DNA of 64,000 nt from Burkholderiaceae bacterium (GTDB lineage: Bacteria > Pseudomonadota > Gammaproteobacteria > Burkholderiales > Burkholderiaceae_C), in contig JAHCKM010000001.1 of assembly GCA_026125795.1 (NCBI GenBank), positions 434,001-498,000 of the forward strand, read 5' to 3'. Below, piece by piece: positions 34,127 to 41,194 of this stretch. The notes under the pieces are model-generated. The model was given only the letters and a program-made list of their open reading frames with translations. It was not told the DNA's origin and did not search any database. A program made the translations under genes and the position numbers. Each line of letters opens with the position of its first letter. The first letter of the stretch is position 1.

Positions 34127-34597
34127 ATGGAAGGCCCGGTTCACAGCAGCACGCTCGATGCGCTCGCCGCGCGCGTGGGCAAGGAGATCGGCGTGTCGGC
34201 GTGGAAGACGATCGACCAGCCGATGATCGATGCATTCGGCGAGCTCACCGGCGACCAACACTTCATCCACGTCGACCCGGTGCGCGCCGCCCAGGTGCTG
34301 CCCAGCGGCGGCACGATCGTGCACGGCTTCTTCACGCTCGCCCTGCTGTCGAACATGGCCTACCAGGTGTGCCCGACGATCGAAGGCGTGCGCTTTCCGC
34401 TCAACTACGGCTTCAACCGGTTGCGCTTCGTGGCGCCGGTGCCGGTCAACTCGCGCGTGCGCGGCCGTTTCGTGCTGAAGTCGGTTGACGTGATCGACGC
34501 GCAGCAGCGCCAGATCGTCTACGACGCCACGGTCGAGATCGATGGTGCGCCAAAGCCTGCGCTGGTCGCCGAGTGGCTGACCCGCGTGCTGGTCTGA
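34127..34597 (+). CDS. MaoC-like (R)-enoyl-CoA hydratase
   Basis: 156 residues, single hotdog domain. The hydratase motif is complete: IDAFGELTGDQHFIHVDPVRAA (Asp and His of the MaoC/PhaJ catalytic pair) and GGTIVHGFFTLALLSNM. YGFNRLRFVAPVPVNSRVRGRF is also typical. It lies 19 bp downstream of the AraC gene and is probably cotranscribed. It may act on acyl-CoAs formed from the acid product of the nitrilase, or be unrelated. It ends 4 bp before the convergent gene. Confidence 0.87.
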   Translation: MEGPVHSSTLDALAARVGKEIGVSAWKTIDQPMIDAFGELTGDQHFIHVDPVRAAQVLPSGGTIVHGFFTLALLSNMAYQVCPTIEGVRFPLNYGFNRLRFVAPVPVNSRVRGRFVLKSVDVIDAQQRQIVYDATVEIDGAPKPALVAEWLTRVLV

Positions 34598-34601
34598 AGC
34601 G

Positions 34602-35048
34602 CTAGTAGGCCTGCTCGCCGCGCTTGCGGTAGCGCGCCGCATGTTCGGCGGTGTACTCGGCCAGCGGGCCTTCGCGCACGTCGCCCTGCGTCACCTGCTG
34701 CGTGTGCTTCATGTACACCTGCGCCATCACCACCGCCCCGTCGTCGCCTTGCACCTGCAGCGCCTTGCGGTGGTAGCCGTCGGCGCGGCCCACGCCCTCG
34801 AGCTCGTCCATCGCGGCCAGCGCGGCGGCATTCACCTCGTACAGCTCGCCGGCCACGCACTGGCCGCTGCCGGGCGCATCGATCATCCACGGCACACAAC
34901 GCTCGCCCATCAGATAGAGCGGGTGCGGCTGCACGGTGCGGTACACGCCCCCGACGCGCCGTCCGCGGTTGACCGCGAAGTTCGGAAAGCCCGATTTCAG
35001 CGTGCCGAACACGAACACCAGCGTGCGGGCCTGCTGCTCCGGGACCAT
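34602..35048 (-). CDS. Gamma-glutamylcyclotransferase-like protein
   Basis: 148 residues with the GGCT/AIG2 fold opening VFVFGTLKSGFPNF (the substrate-binding loop YGTL-like), VPWMIDAPGSGQCVAGELYEVNAAALAAMDELEG (family Glu in DELEG) and VYMK. It may split gamma-glutamyl amines or similar to 5-oxoproline. Its ATG overlaps the RraA stop by one base (TGATG), so translation is coupled. It is the last gene of a minus-strand run of five small genes. Confidence 0.82.
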   Translation of the reverse strand: MVPEQQARTLVFVFGTLKSGFPNFAVNRGRRVGGVYRTVQPHPLYLMGERCVPWMIDAPGSGQCVAGELYEVNAAALAAMDELEGVGRADGYHRKALQVQGDDGAVVMAQVYMKHTQQVTQGDVREGPLAEYTAEHAARYRKRGEQAY

Positions 35049-35740
35049 CACAGCACGCCGAAGGTCTTGTAGGCCTCTGCCGCGCTCATGCCGCGCTCGA
35101 TCGCCGCGCGCACCCGGTTCTCGGTGCTGGCCTTCTCGAGCGCGCGGCGGATCGCCTCTTCTTCGGCGGCCTTGGGGATCACCAGCACGCCGTCGAGGTC
35201 GCCGAACACGATGTCGCCCGGGCTCACGCGCACGCCGTGCAGCTCGACGCTCACGCGCCAGTCCACCACCTTGCCACGCGCACCCTGGTCCTGCGCAAAA
35301 CCGCCGTAGCTGAACACCGGCAATCCGAGCTCGAGGACCTCGGGCGTGTCGCGCGAATAACCGTCGAGCACCGCACCGGCGGCCTTGAGGTGCACCGCAC
35401 GCGTGGTCATCAGTCCGCCCCACAACGCAAACTCCGGCGCGCAGCCGGTGGCCAGATAAACCTCGTGGCGCTTCAGATCGTCGAGCGCCTCGAACAACCG
35501 GCCGAACGGCTGGCGCGACAGCTCGCCATGCCCCTCGGGATCGGTGGCGGCGAACCAGTTCGACTCCAGCACCGGCATCGCGCGGCCGATCACCACCATG
35601 TCAGGCTTGAGCGGGCGGATCTGCGGGCTCAGGAACTGGTGCAGGAAACCCATCGTGTCGAGGATGTCGCCCACCACCGCCGGGAACAGCTGCTGGCGCA
35701 TCAGCGCGAACAGCTCGTCGTCGTCACGCCACGCGGCCAT
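35048..35740 (-). CDS. RraA-family protein (HMG aldolase-like)
   Basis: 230 residues of the RraA/4-hydroxy-4-methyl-2-oxoglutarate aldolase fold. VVGDILDTMGF, AMPVL, GGLMTTRAVHLKAAGAVLDGYSRDTPEV (the GG..a...a...G.v.dG.vRD core with the metal-site Asp) and VSPGDIVFGDLDGVLVIP are present. In many proteins of this branch the role is unknown (dehydratase or aldolase in sugar-acid breakdown). It overlaps the upstream GFA gene by 17 bp and the downstream GGCT-like gene by one base, so the three are made together. Confidence 0.85.
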   Translation of the reverse strand: MAAWRDDDELFALMRQQLFPAVVGDILDTMGFLHQFLSPQIRPLKPDMVVIGRAMPVLESNWFAATDPEGHGELSRQPFGRLFEALDDLKRHEVYLATGCAPEFALWGGLMTTRAVHLKAAGAVLDGYSRDTPEVLELGLPVFSYGGFAQDQGARGKVVDWRVSVELHGVRVSPGDIVFGDLDGVLVIPKAAEEEAIRRALEKASTENRVRAAIERGMSAAEAYKTFGVL

Positions 35741-36260
35741 CGGTGCCTCCTTTGCCTGCCGTGCGTTGGGCTTCGATCCGGGCGCGCAGCGCCTGGCGCC
35801 GCTCCTGGCTCTCGGGCGGCCAGTGTTGCTTCAGGTCGTAGTACTGCGGCACCGCGGTGTGCGAGGGCGGGATCACCACCCACGGCTGCTTCGACGCCGT
35901 GAAGATATGGATGTCGGGCGGGCAGTGGTCCGGCTGGTCCAGGGTGCCGACGCGCACGAACGCCACCGCCGGACCGGCGCCCGAGTAGTGGCTCCACACG
36001 GCGACGCGGCAGCCCGGGCAGCGCGCGATCTTCTGGCCCTTGCCGCTGGCCGACGGCGTGTCCACCAGCTCGGGCGGATCGCCGAGCATGTCGACGCGGT
36101 CCATCTCGATCATCGCGTTGAGCGCGAACGATGCGCCGGTCTCGCGCTGGCACCAGCGGCAGTGGCAGCAGTGCACGAACAGCGGCTTCGTGCGCATGCG
36201 GTAGCGCACCCGCTGGCAGTCGCAGCCGCCTTCGAGAGGAAAAGGATCCGCAGCACTCAT
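35724..36260 (-). CDS. GFA/CENP-V-type zinc protein
   Basis: 178 residues. Zinc-binding motifs are CDCQRVRYRM, CCHCRWCQRETGASFALNA and ARCPGCRVAVWSHYSG. It is longer than the GFA protein at 11939 and has a charged C-terminal tail (QERRQALRARIEAQRTAGKGG) that is encoded across the overlap with the RraA gene. It also overlaps the upstream thioesterase gene by 4 bp. A sulfur, glutathione or formaldehyde role is only suggested by family and by the neighbouring gamma-glutamylcyclotransferase. Confidence 0.83.
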   Translation of the reverse strand: MSAADPFPLEGGCDCQRVRYRMRTKPLFVHCCHCRWCQRETGASFALNAMIEMDRVDMLGDPPELVDTPSASGKGQKIARCPGCRVAVWSHYSGAGPAVAFVRVGTLDQPDHCPPDIHIFTASKQPWVVIPPSHTAVPQYYDLKQHWPPESQERRQALRARIEAQRTAGKGGTDGRVA

Positions 36261-36703
36261 CGCGCCTCCGGTTCGGTGGGCATGGACCGGATCAGCGCCG
36301 TTGCGGTGGCCGACGCGATGCGCTTGCCGTCCTGGAACAGCTCGCCGGCGAGAAAACACACATCGGTACCGCGCTTGAGCACCCGGCCGCGGCCGGTGAT
36401 TGCGCCGACCTTGCCGGGTCGCTCGAAAGACACGTTGAGGTTCAACGTCGGCGCGAACTGGCCCGGGCCCAACGTGGCGGCGAGCGCCGGGCCCATGGTG
36501 TCGTCGAGCATCGCGGCCAGCATGCCGCCCTGGATGTGGCCGGCCGGGTTGGTGAATTCTGGCCGGGCCTGGAATGTGGTTTCGATCGTGCCGGCGTCGG
36601 GGTCGATCGCGGTGAACTGAATGCCGAGCGTGGCGGCCACACGCGGCGGCGGCTGCACTCCGTCGATCACCTGCCAGAAATACGTGTTGGGGTCCTTGGC
36701 CAT
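36257..36703 (-). CDS. PaaI-type hotdog thioesterase
   Basis: 148 residues. The hotdog motif EFTNPAGHIQGGMLAAMLDDTMGPALA contains the Asn-His-Gly-type catalytic loop (HIQGG) and Asp of the helix. LNLNVSFERPGKVGAITGRGRVLKRG is the matching strand pair. It likely hydrolyses acyl-CoA thioesters. The ATG at 36703 fits the family start. It overlaps the GFA gene by 4 bp and lies 16 bp after the membrane protein gene, so it joins the same operon. Confidence 0.85.
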   Translation of the reverse strand: MAKDPNTYFWQVIDGVQPPPRVAATLGIQFTAIDPDAGTIETTFQARPEFTNPAGHIQGGMLAAMLDDTMGPALAATLGPGQFAPTLNLNVSFERPGKVGAITGRGRVLKRGTDVCFLAGELFQDGKRIASATATALIRSMPTEPEAR

Positions 36704-36719
36704 CGGGGATCTGCTCCGG

Positions 36720-37178
36720 TCAACGGGAGGCCGCCGGTGCCGCGGGTGGCGGCGAAGGTGACGTGGGCGCGGGTTGCGGCGCACCCGACGGGTTGGGCAG
36801 CACCACGCCGGGTCCGAGCGGAATGTCCGGTGTCTCGACGGCTTGGGTCACGTAGTGGCGCGTCTCGCCGAAGCAGGTGGTCGGCAGGCCGACCTTCTCT
36901 TCGTAGTGCAGGCTGACGCGCCGGCCCATCACCTTGTTGATCTGCTCGGCCACGGCTTCGTCGCGCACCGTGAAGTAGAACTTCTCGACCGACGTGCCGG
37001 GCAGCGACACCAAGGCCAGCTCGCCTTCCCAGGTCTTGCAGATCCAACCCTTGCGGGAGAACTTCTGCACCCAGCCGGCGCGCTCGCCGGTGGAGTAGTT
37101 CCAGTGCAGCACGATGGCGAAGTAGCCGGCGAGCAACACGGCGAGCACGACGATGCCGATGACAAAGCCCTTGAGCAT
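36720..37178 (-). CDS. Small single-pass membrane protein, unknown function
   Basis: 152 residues. An N-terminal helix (GFVIGIVVLAVLLAGYFAIVLHW) is followed by a folded part (YSTGERAGWVQKFSRKGWICKTWEGELALVSLPGTSVEKFYFTVRDEAVAEQINKVMGRRVSLHYEEKVG, two Cys) and a Pro/Ala/Ser-rich tail (about 127-152). The 'G.RAG.VQK.S.KGWICKTWEGEL' pattern recurs in many proteobacterial proteins that databases misname; I know no function. It is the first gene of the minus-strand run ending at 34602. Confidence 0.72.
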   Translation of the reverse strand: MLKGFVIGIVVLAVLLAGYFAIVLHWNYSTGERAGWVQKFSRKGWICKTWEGELALVSLPGTSVEKFYFTVRDEAVAEQINKVMGRRVSLHYEEKVGLPTTCFGETRHYVTQAVETPDIPLGPGVVLPNPSGAPQPAPTSPSPPPAAPAASR

Positions 37179-37260
37179 GGGCGGATTCCGGAAGACGCGA
37201 GGGCGTGATCGTCGCACAACGTGTCCTGCGGTCCGCGCACCGGGAGCGCGCACAACCGGC

Positions 37261-37397
37261 TTGTGGCTTCGGCCGGCGCTTGCGCGCCTTCACGTCGCTG
37301 CGCGACGTGAGCCTGCACCGCAGCCTCAGTCGGTTGTGGCTTCGGCCGGCGCTTGCGCGCCTTCACGTCGCTGCGCGACGTGAGCCTGCACCGCAGC
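37261..37397. repeat. Two tandem 64-bp repeats with internal hairpin
   Basis: Identical 64-bp copies at 37261-37324 and 37334-37397 (73-bp period). Each contains a hairpin with 7-bp arms CACGTCG and CGACGTG and a GC-rich GGCGCTTGCGCGCC palindrome. They fill most of the 235-bp gap between the membrane-protein gene and the zincin gene, and lie just after the zincin stop. Tandem terminators or a duplicated small repeat are possible. Confidence 0.85.
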
Positions 37398-37413
37398 GAC
37401 CTCACGGTCGCTG

Positions 37414-38187
37414 TCAGACGACGCTGGCCTTGTGCGGAAAGCTCATCGCCCACGCCAGCCAGCGCCACGTGTGCGGATCGCGCAGCATGATGGCCAGCCA
37501 GCCCTTGAGTTGCGCGCGCACGAAGTTGCGCTCGCGGTCACGCTGGCGCAAACCATGGGCGTGGTGCAGCGCATGCGTGATCTCGTGCAGCGCGACGATC
37601 GGCACGTTGGCGCCGTTCAGGCCCTCGTAGAGCTGCACCTCCCGGCGGTCGAAGTCGTACCAGCCGAGCGCGTTGCCGGCCTGCGCGCGCGACAGGATGC
37701 GCACCGGCACGTCGCGCCCGTCGAGATCCACGCTCGAGGGCAGCGCCGGCGCGGGCGCCACGCCGCAGACATAACGGTCGTACTGCATGTCTTGCGGCAG
37801 ATGCTCGTTCAAGCGCAGGTTGAACCAGATCCAGGCCTTGGCGTTGCGCTGCGCGAACTCCACCATGCCGGTGGCGAAGCTGTGCGTGTAGGCCTCTTCC
37901 ACGCAGCCTTGCTGGCAGCCTTTGCTGAAGTGGCTGAGCCGGATCAGCGCGTAGAAGAACGCCTCGACCAGCTTCAGGCCGCTCAAGTCGCTGCGCAACT
38001 CGATGCGCTGGTCTTCGATGTTCACGCAGGCGAGACGGCGCCTGCGGTCGCTCATCTCCTGCGGTTCGCGAAACTCGACGCTCATGCGGTACGGGCCGAG
38101 GTCGATGTGAAAGGGCAGCCGGGTCGCGCTGCCGGCGCGGGGCAAGGGTTGGAAAGGGGTGCCCAGTGCACCCAGGACGGAACTCAT
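37414..38187 (-). CDS. Zincin-like metalloprotein (HExxH), unknown substrate
   Basis: 257 residues without signal peptide. HEITHALHHAHG near residues 200-211 is a classic zincin HExxH followed by further His, in a context (VPIVALHEITHALHHAHGLRQRDRERNFVRAQLKGWLA) that resembles putative metallopeptidases or metal-binding domains. Upstream features include Cys-rich KGCQQGCVEEAYTHSF and WIWFNLRLNEHLPQDMQYDRY. I do not recognise the family. The gene stands alone between tandem repeats (37261-37397) and a Bug receptor gene. It could be a peptidase linked to toxin or phage defence, but nothing local supports that. Confidence 0.72.
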   Translation of the reverse strand: MSSVLGALGTPFQPLPRAGSATRLPFHIDLGPYRMSVEFREPQEMSDRRRRLACVNIEDQRIELRSDLSGLKLVEAFFYALIRLSHFSKGCQQGCVEEAYTHSFATGMVEFAQRNAKAWIWFNLRLNEHLPQDMQYDRYVCGVAPAPALPSSVDLDGRDVPVRILSRAQAGNALGWYDFDRREVQLYEGLNGANVPIVALHEITHALHHAHGLRQRDRERNFVRAQLKGWLAIMLRDPHTWRWLAWAMSFPHKASVV

Positions 38188-38394
38188 GTTGGAGGGGAAA
38201 CCTGCGGGAGGTGGGGGAAGCCGGCGCCATCATGGCAGGCGAAAAGCCCGCCATTCGCCCGCACGGGATAACCAACCGTGTAACGGCCGCAAGTGGGCTT
38301 GCCGACTGGCCTTGCTTGCCGGGATGCGGAACATCCCAGTAAAACACTGAGGTACCGGTTTTGTGCTGACCGATCCCGCCGTGGCGCCTCCCGG

Positions 38395-39393
38395 TCAGTC
38401 GCCGCGGATCTTGCGCTCCCTGATGATGGCCCCGAAGCGCTGGCTGTCCTGGGCGGCCTTGGCCGCGAACTGCGTGGGTGACATCGGTGCCGGCTCGCCG
38501 CCGAGCGCGCCGATGCGATCGCGCAGCGCCGGCGTGCCGAGGATGCGGTTGATCTCGCCGTTGAGCCTGGCGATCACATCGCCCGGCGTGCCGGCCGGTG
38601 CGTAGAAGCCGAACACGGTGTCGGCATCGAAGCCCTTCAAGCCCACCTCGTCGAGCGTGGGCACGTCGGGAAACAGCGGGGAGCGCTGAGGGCTGCCGAC
38701 GGCCAGCATCTTGAGCCGGCCGGCTTTCACGTGCGAGATCGCGATGCCGGGGTCGAACAGGAAGTCGAGCTGTCCGGCCAACAGGTCGGTCAGCGCCGGC
38801 GCCGCGCCGCGATACGGCACGTGCACCGCGAACACGCCGGCTTGCGACTTCATCATCTCGCCGGCCAGGTGCGGCGAGCTGCCGTTGCCTGGCGAGCCGA
38901 AGCTGCGCTTGCCGGGGTTCTTCTTCAGGTCGTCGAGAAACGCCCTGGCGTTGTTGGCGGGGTACTCCGGCTTCACCACCAGGAACACCAGCACGCGCGC
39001 GGCAGCGGCCACCGGCGTCAGGTCCTTGATCGGATCGAACGGCATCTTCGAATAGATATGCGGGTTCACCGACACCATGCCGCCCGAGCTCATCAGCAGC
39101 GTGTAGCCGTCGGGTGCCGACTTGGCGACCGCGTCGCCGCCCAGGTTGCCGCCCGACCCGCCGCGGTTCTCCACCACCACCGTCTGGCCGAGCGACTCCG
39201 AAAGCGGCGCCGCCACCGCGCGTGCGATCACGTCGGCGGCGCCGCCGGGCGGGAAGTTGACGACGATCCTGATCGGCTTGCTGGGCCAGGCCTGCGCCAG
39301 CGCCAGCGGCGCACCCAGGCCCAGCAGCAGCGCCGCGCAGGCGGCCAGCCCGCCGCGCCGGCTCCAACGAATGCGCGTGGTCGCAGCTTGCAT
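38395..39393 (-). CDS. Bug/TctC-family periplasmic receptor
   Basis: 332 residues. Signal peptide (RGGLAACAALLLGLGAPLALA, cut near AQA), then WPSKPIRIVVNFPPGGAADVIARAVAAPLSESLGQTVVVENRGGSGGNLGGDAVAKSAPDGYTLL and HVPYRGAAPALTDLLAGQLDFLFDPG. The ATG at 39393 has GGAGG a few bases upstream. It is divergent from the TetR gene with 155 bp between, and the TetR regulator may control both. No TctAB partner nearby. Ligand unknown; carboxylates are usual. Confidence 0.92.
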   Translation of the reverse strand: MQAATTRIRWSRRGGLAACAALLLGLGAPLALAQAWPSKPIRIVVNFPPGGAADVIARAVAAPLSESLGQTVVVENRGGSGGNLGGDAVAKSAPDGYTLLMSSGGMVSVNPHIYSKMPFDPIKDLTPVAAAARVLVFLVVKPEYPANNARAFLDDLKKNPGKRSFGSPGNGSSPHLAGEMMKSQAGVFAVHVPYRGAAPALTDLLAGQLDFLFDPGIAISHVKAGRLKMLAVGSPQRSPLFPDVPTLDEVGLKGFDADTVFGFYAPAGTPGDVIARLNGEINRILGTPALRDRIGALGGEPAPMSPTQFAAKAAQDSQRFGAIIRERKIRGD

Positions 39394-39517
39394 CGGCGGT
39401 CTCCTCGTCTGGTGTTGCGGCGCATCGTAGGCCACGGCGAGCACCGCAGGCGCGGCCCCGACACGCAGGGAAAACCCGGCTCCGCGGTTCCGGCCAGCGG
39501 GCTGCGCGAGTGCCATT

Positions 39518-39537
39518 TACATGACAGGCGTAATGTA
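39518..39537. promoter_or_regulatory. Possible TetR operator, TACAT-N10-ATGTA
   Basis: Short inverted repeat in the only AT-rich patch of the divergent gap between the Bug gene at 38395 and the TetR gene, 12 bp before the TetR start. It overlaps a TAATGTATATT stretch that may be a -10 region. Arms are only 5 bp, so this is tentative. Confidence 0.35.
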
Positions 39538-39548
39538 TATTGGCGGGC

Positions 39549-40214
39549 ATGAGCCCCGCACCCACGCGCCGTGGCGCGCGCCGCAGCCACGCCGAGCGCA
39601 GCCAGGCGATGCGCGATCGCCTGATCGCCAGCGCGATCGACGTGGTGCGCTCGCGCAGCTACCAGGGCACCACGGTGTTCGAGGTGGCCAAGGCCGCCGG
39701 CGTCACGCCGGGCGCGCTGCAGCACCACTTCGGCTCCAAGGCCGTGCTGATGATGCGCGTGATCCACGAGATCCTGCGCGCCAGCGATGCCGAGGGCGTG
39801 CGCTGGCCGGCGCCCGAGCTGCCGCTCGAGGAGCGCGCACGCCGGTTGATCAAGGCGCTGTGGGAGCGTGTCTACGAACCGCCGCGTTTCCTGGCCGCTT
39901 GGAGCGTCTACTTCGGCGCCAACACCGACCCGCAGGTGCGCGACTACATCGCCGAGCAGCGCGCGGCGATGGCGGCCACCTTGCGCCAGCGCTTCGCCAC
40001 CACGTTTCCCGAGCTCGGCGCGGGCGCCGGCGCGGGCGCGCTGGCCGATCTGGTGCTGTCGGCGCTGCGCGGCATCGGCATCGCACGGTTGCTCGACGGC
40101 GACTCGTCGCAGGCCGTCGCGCGCAACACCGCGCAGATGCGGGCGCTGGCCGAGCTCATCGCGCTGCGCTGCCGCAAGGCACAGCGTCATCCCACCCGGA
40201 GGAAGAAGGCATGA
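39549..40214 (+). CDS. TetR-family repressor
   Basis: 221 residues. The HTH (IASAIDVVRSRSYQGTTVFEVAKAAGVTPGALQHHFGSKAVLMMRVI) is at about 26-72, with a helical ligand domain behind. The ATG at 39549 is used. The upstream sequence contains an inverted repeat TACAT-N10-ATGTA (39518-39537) overlapping TATA-like promoter sequence, the likely operator. The stop overlaps the Bug receptor start by 4 bp, so regulator and receptor are cotranslated. It probably controls this rightward operon and the divergent receptor gene. Confidence 0.87.
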   Translation: MSPAPTRRGARRSHAERSQAMRDRLIASAIDVVRSRSYQGTTVFEVAKAAGVTPGALQHHFGSKAVLMMRVIHEILRASDAEGVRWPAPELPLEERARRLIKALWERVYEPPRFLAAWSVYFGANTDPQVRDYIAEQRAAMAATLRQRFATTFPELGAGAGAGALADLVLSALRGIGIARLLDGDSSQAVARNTAQMRALAELIALRCRKAQRHPTRRKKA

Positions 40215-41185
40215 ACCCTGTCTTGTGCACCTGCATCCGTGCCGCTTGCGGCGTGGCCCTGGCCGCGTGGTCGGCGTTCGCCATGGCGTTCCCCGACAAA
40301 CCGGTGACGCTCGTCGTGCCCTACCCGCCGGGCGGCGCCACCGACACCGTGGCGCGCATCATGGCCAAGGGGCTGACGCAGCGCTTGAAGCAGACGGTGA
40401 TCGTCGACAACCGCGCCGGCGCCGGCACGGTGATCGGCGCCGGCGCGGTGGCCCAGGCCGCGGCCGACGGCCACACGCTGCTGATCAGCTCCAACACCAC
40501 GTTCACCGTCAACCCGGCGCTGAAGTCCAAGTTGCCGTACGACCCGCTGAAGAGCTTTGAGTCGATCGGCGTGCTCGGTTCGTCGCCCCTGGTGCTGCTG
40601 GTGCATCCGTCGGTGCCGGCGCAAAGCGTGGCCGATGTCGTCGCGCTGGCCAAGGCGCGCCCCGGCAAGCTGAGTTATGCGTCGTTCGGCAACGGCACGA
40701 CCTCGCACTTCGCCGGCGAGATGTTCAAGCTGATGACCGGCGCCGACATCGTGCACGTGCCGTACAAGGGCAGCGCGCCGGCCATGCAGGACCTGATCGG
40801 CGGACAGGTGCAGCTGAGCTTCGACACCAACGTGGCGGCCATCCCGCAGATGCAGGCCGGCAAGGTGAAAGGCATTGCGGTCACCGCGCTCAAGCCCTCG
40901 CCGTCGCTGCCCACGCTACCGTCGATCGCGCAGGCCGGCTATCCCGACTACGAGATGGTGCCGTGGATCACCATCGTGGCACCGCGCGGCCTCAACGCCA
41001 CGGCGCGCACGGCGCTCGGCAAGGCGTTCGCCGACACGGTGGCCGATGCCGGCATCCGCGCCGAGCTGCAGAAGGTGGGCGTCGACGTCGCCTACGAGCC
41101 GCCCGCCGCCTACGACGAGCGCGTGACGCGCGAGCTGCCGCGACTGCGCGCCTATGTGCACAAGGCCGGCCTGACCGTCGATTGA
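40211..41185 (+). CDS. Bug/TctC-family periplasmic receptor
   Basis: 324 residues. Signal peptide (AACGVALAAWSAFAMA), then FPDKPVTLVVPYPPGGATDTVARIMAKGLTQRLKQTVIVDNRAGAGTVIGAGAVAQAAADGHTLLISSNT and HVPYKGSAPAMQDLIGGQVQLSFDTN. It overlaps the TetR stop by 4 bp and is followed 9 bp later by an amidase gene. The linkage suggests import of an amide or N-acyl compound that the amidase then hydrolyses; this is inference. Confidence 0.92.
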   Translation: MNPVLCTCIRAACGVALAAWSAFAMAFPDKPVTLVVPYPPGGATDTVARIMAKGLTQRLKQTVIVDNRAGAGTVIGAGAVAQAAADGHTLLISSNTTFTVNPALKSKLPYDPLKSFESIGVLGSSPLVLLVHPSVPAQSVADVVALAKARPGKLSYASFGNGTTSHFAGEMFKLMTGADIVHVPYKGSAPAMQDLIGGQVQLSFDTNVAAIPQMQAGKVKGIAVTALKPSPSLPTLPSIAQAGYPDYEMVPWITIVAPRGLNATARTALGKAFADTVADAGIRAELQKVGVDVAYEPPAAYDERVTRELPRLRAYVHKAGLTVD

Positions 41186-41194
41186 GCCCGCGTG

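Noticed and set aside
37261-37397. Tandem repeat as a CRISPR-like array
   Set aside because: Only two units with a 9-bp spacer, with no cas genes.
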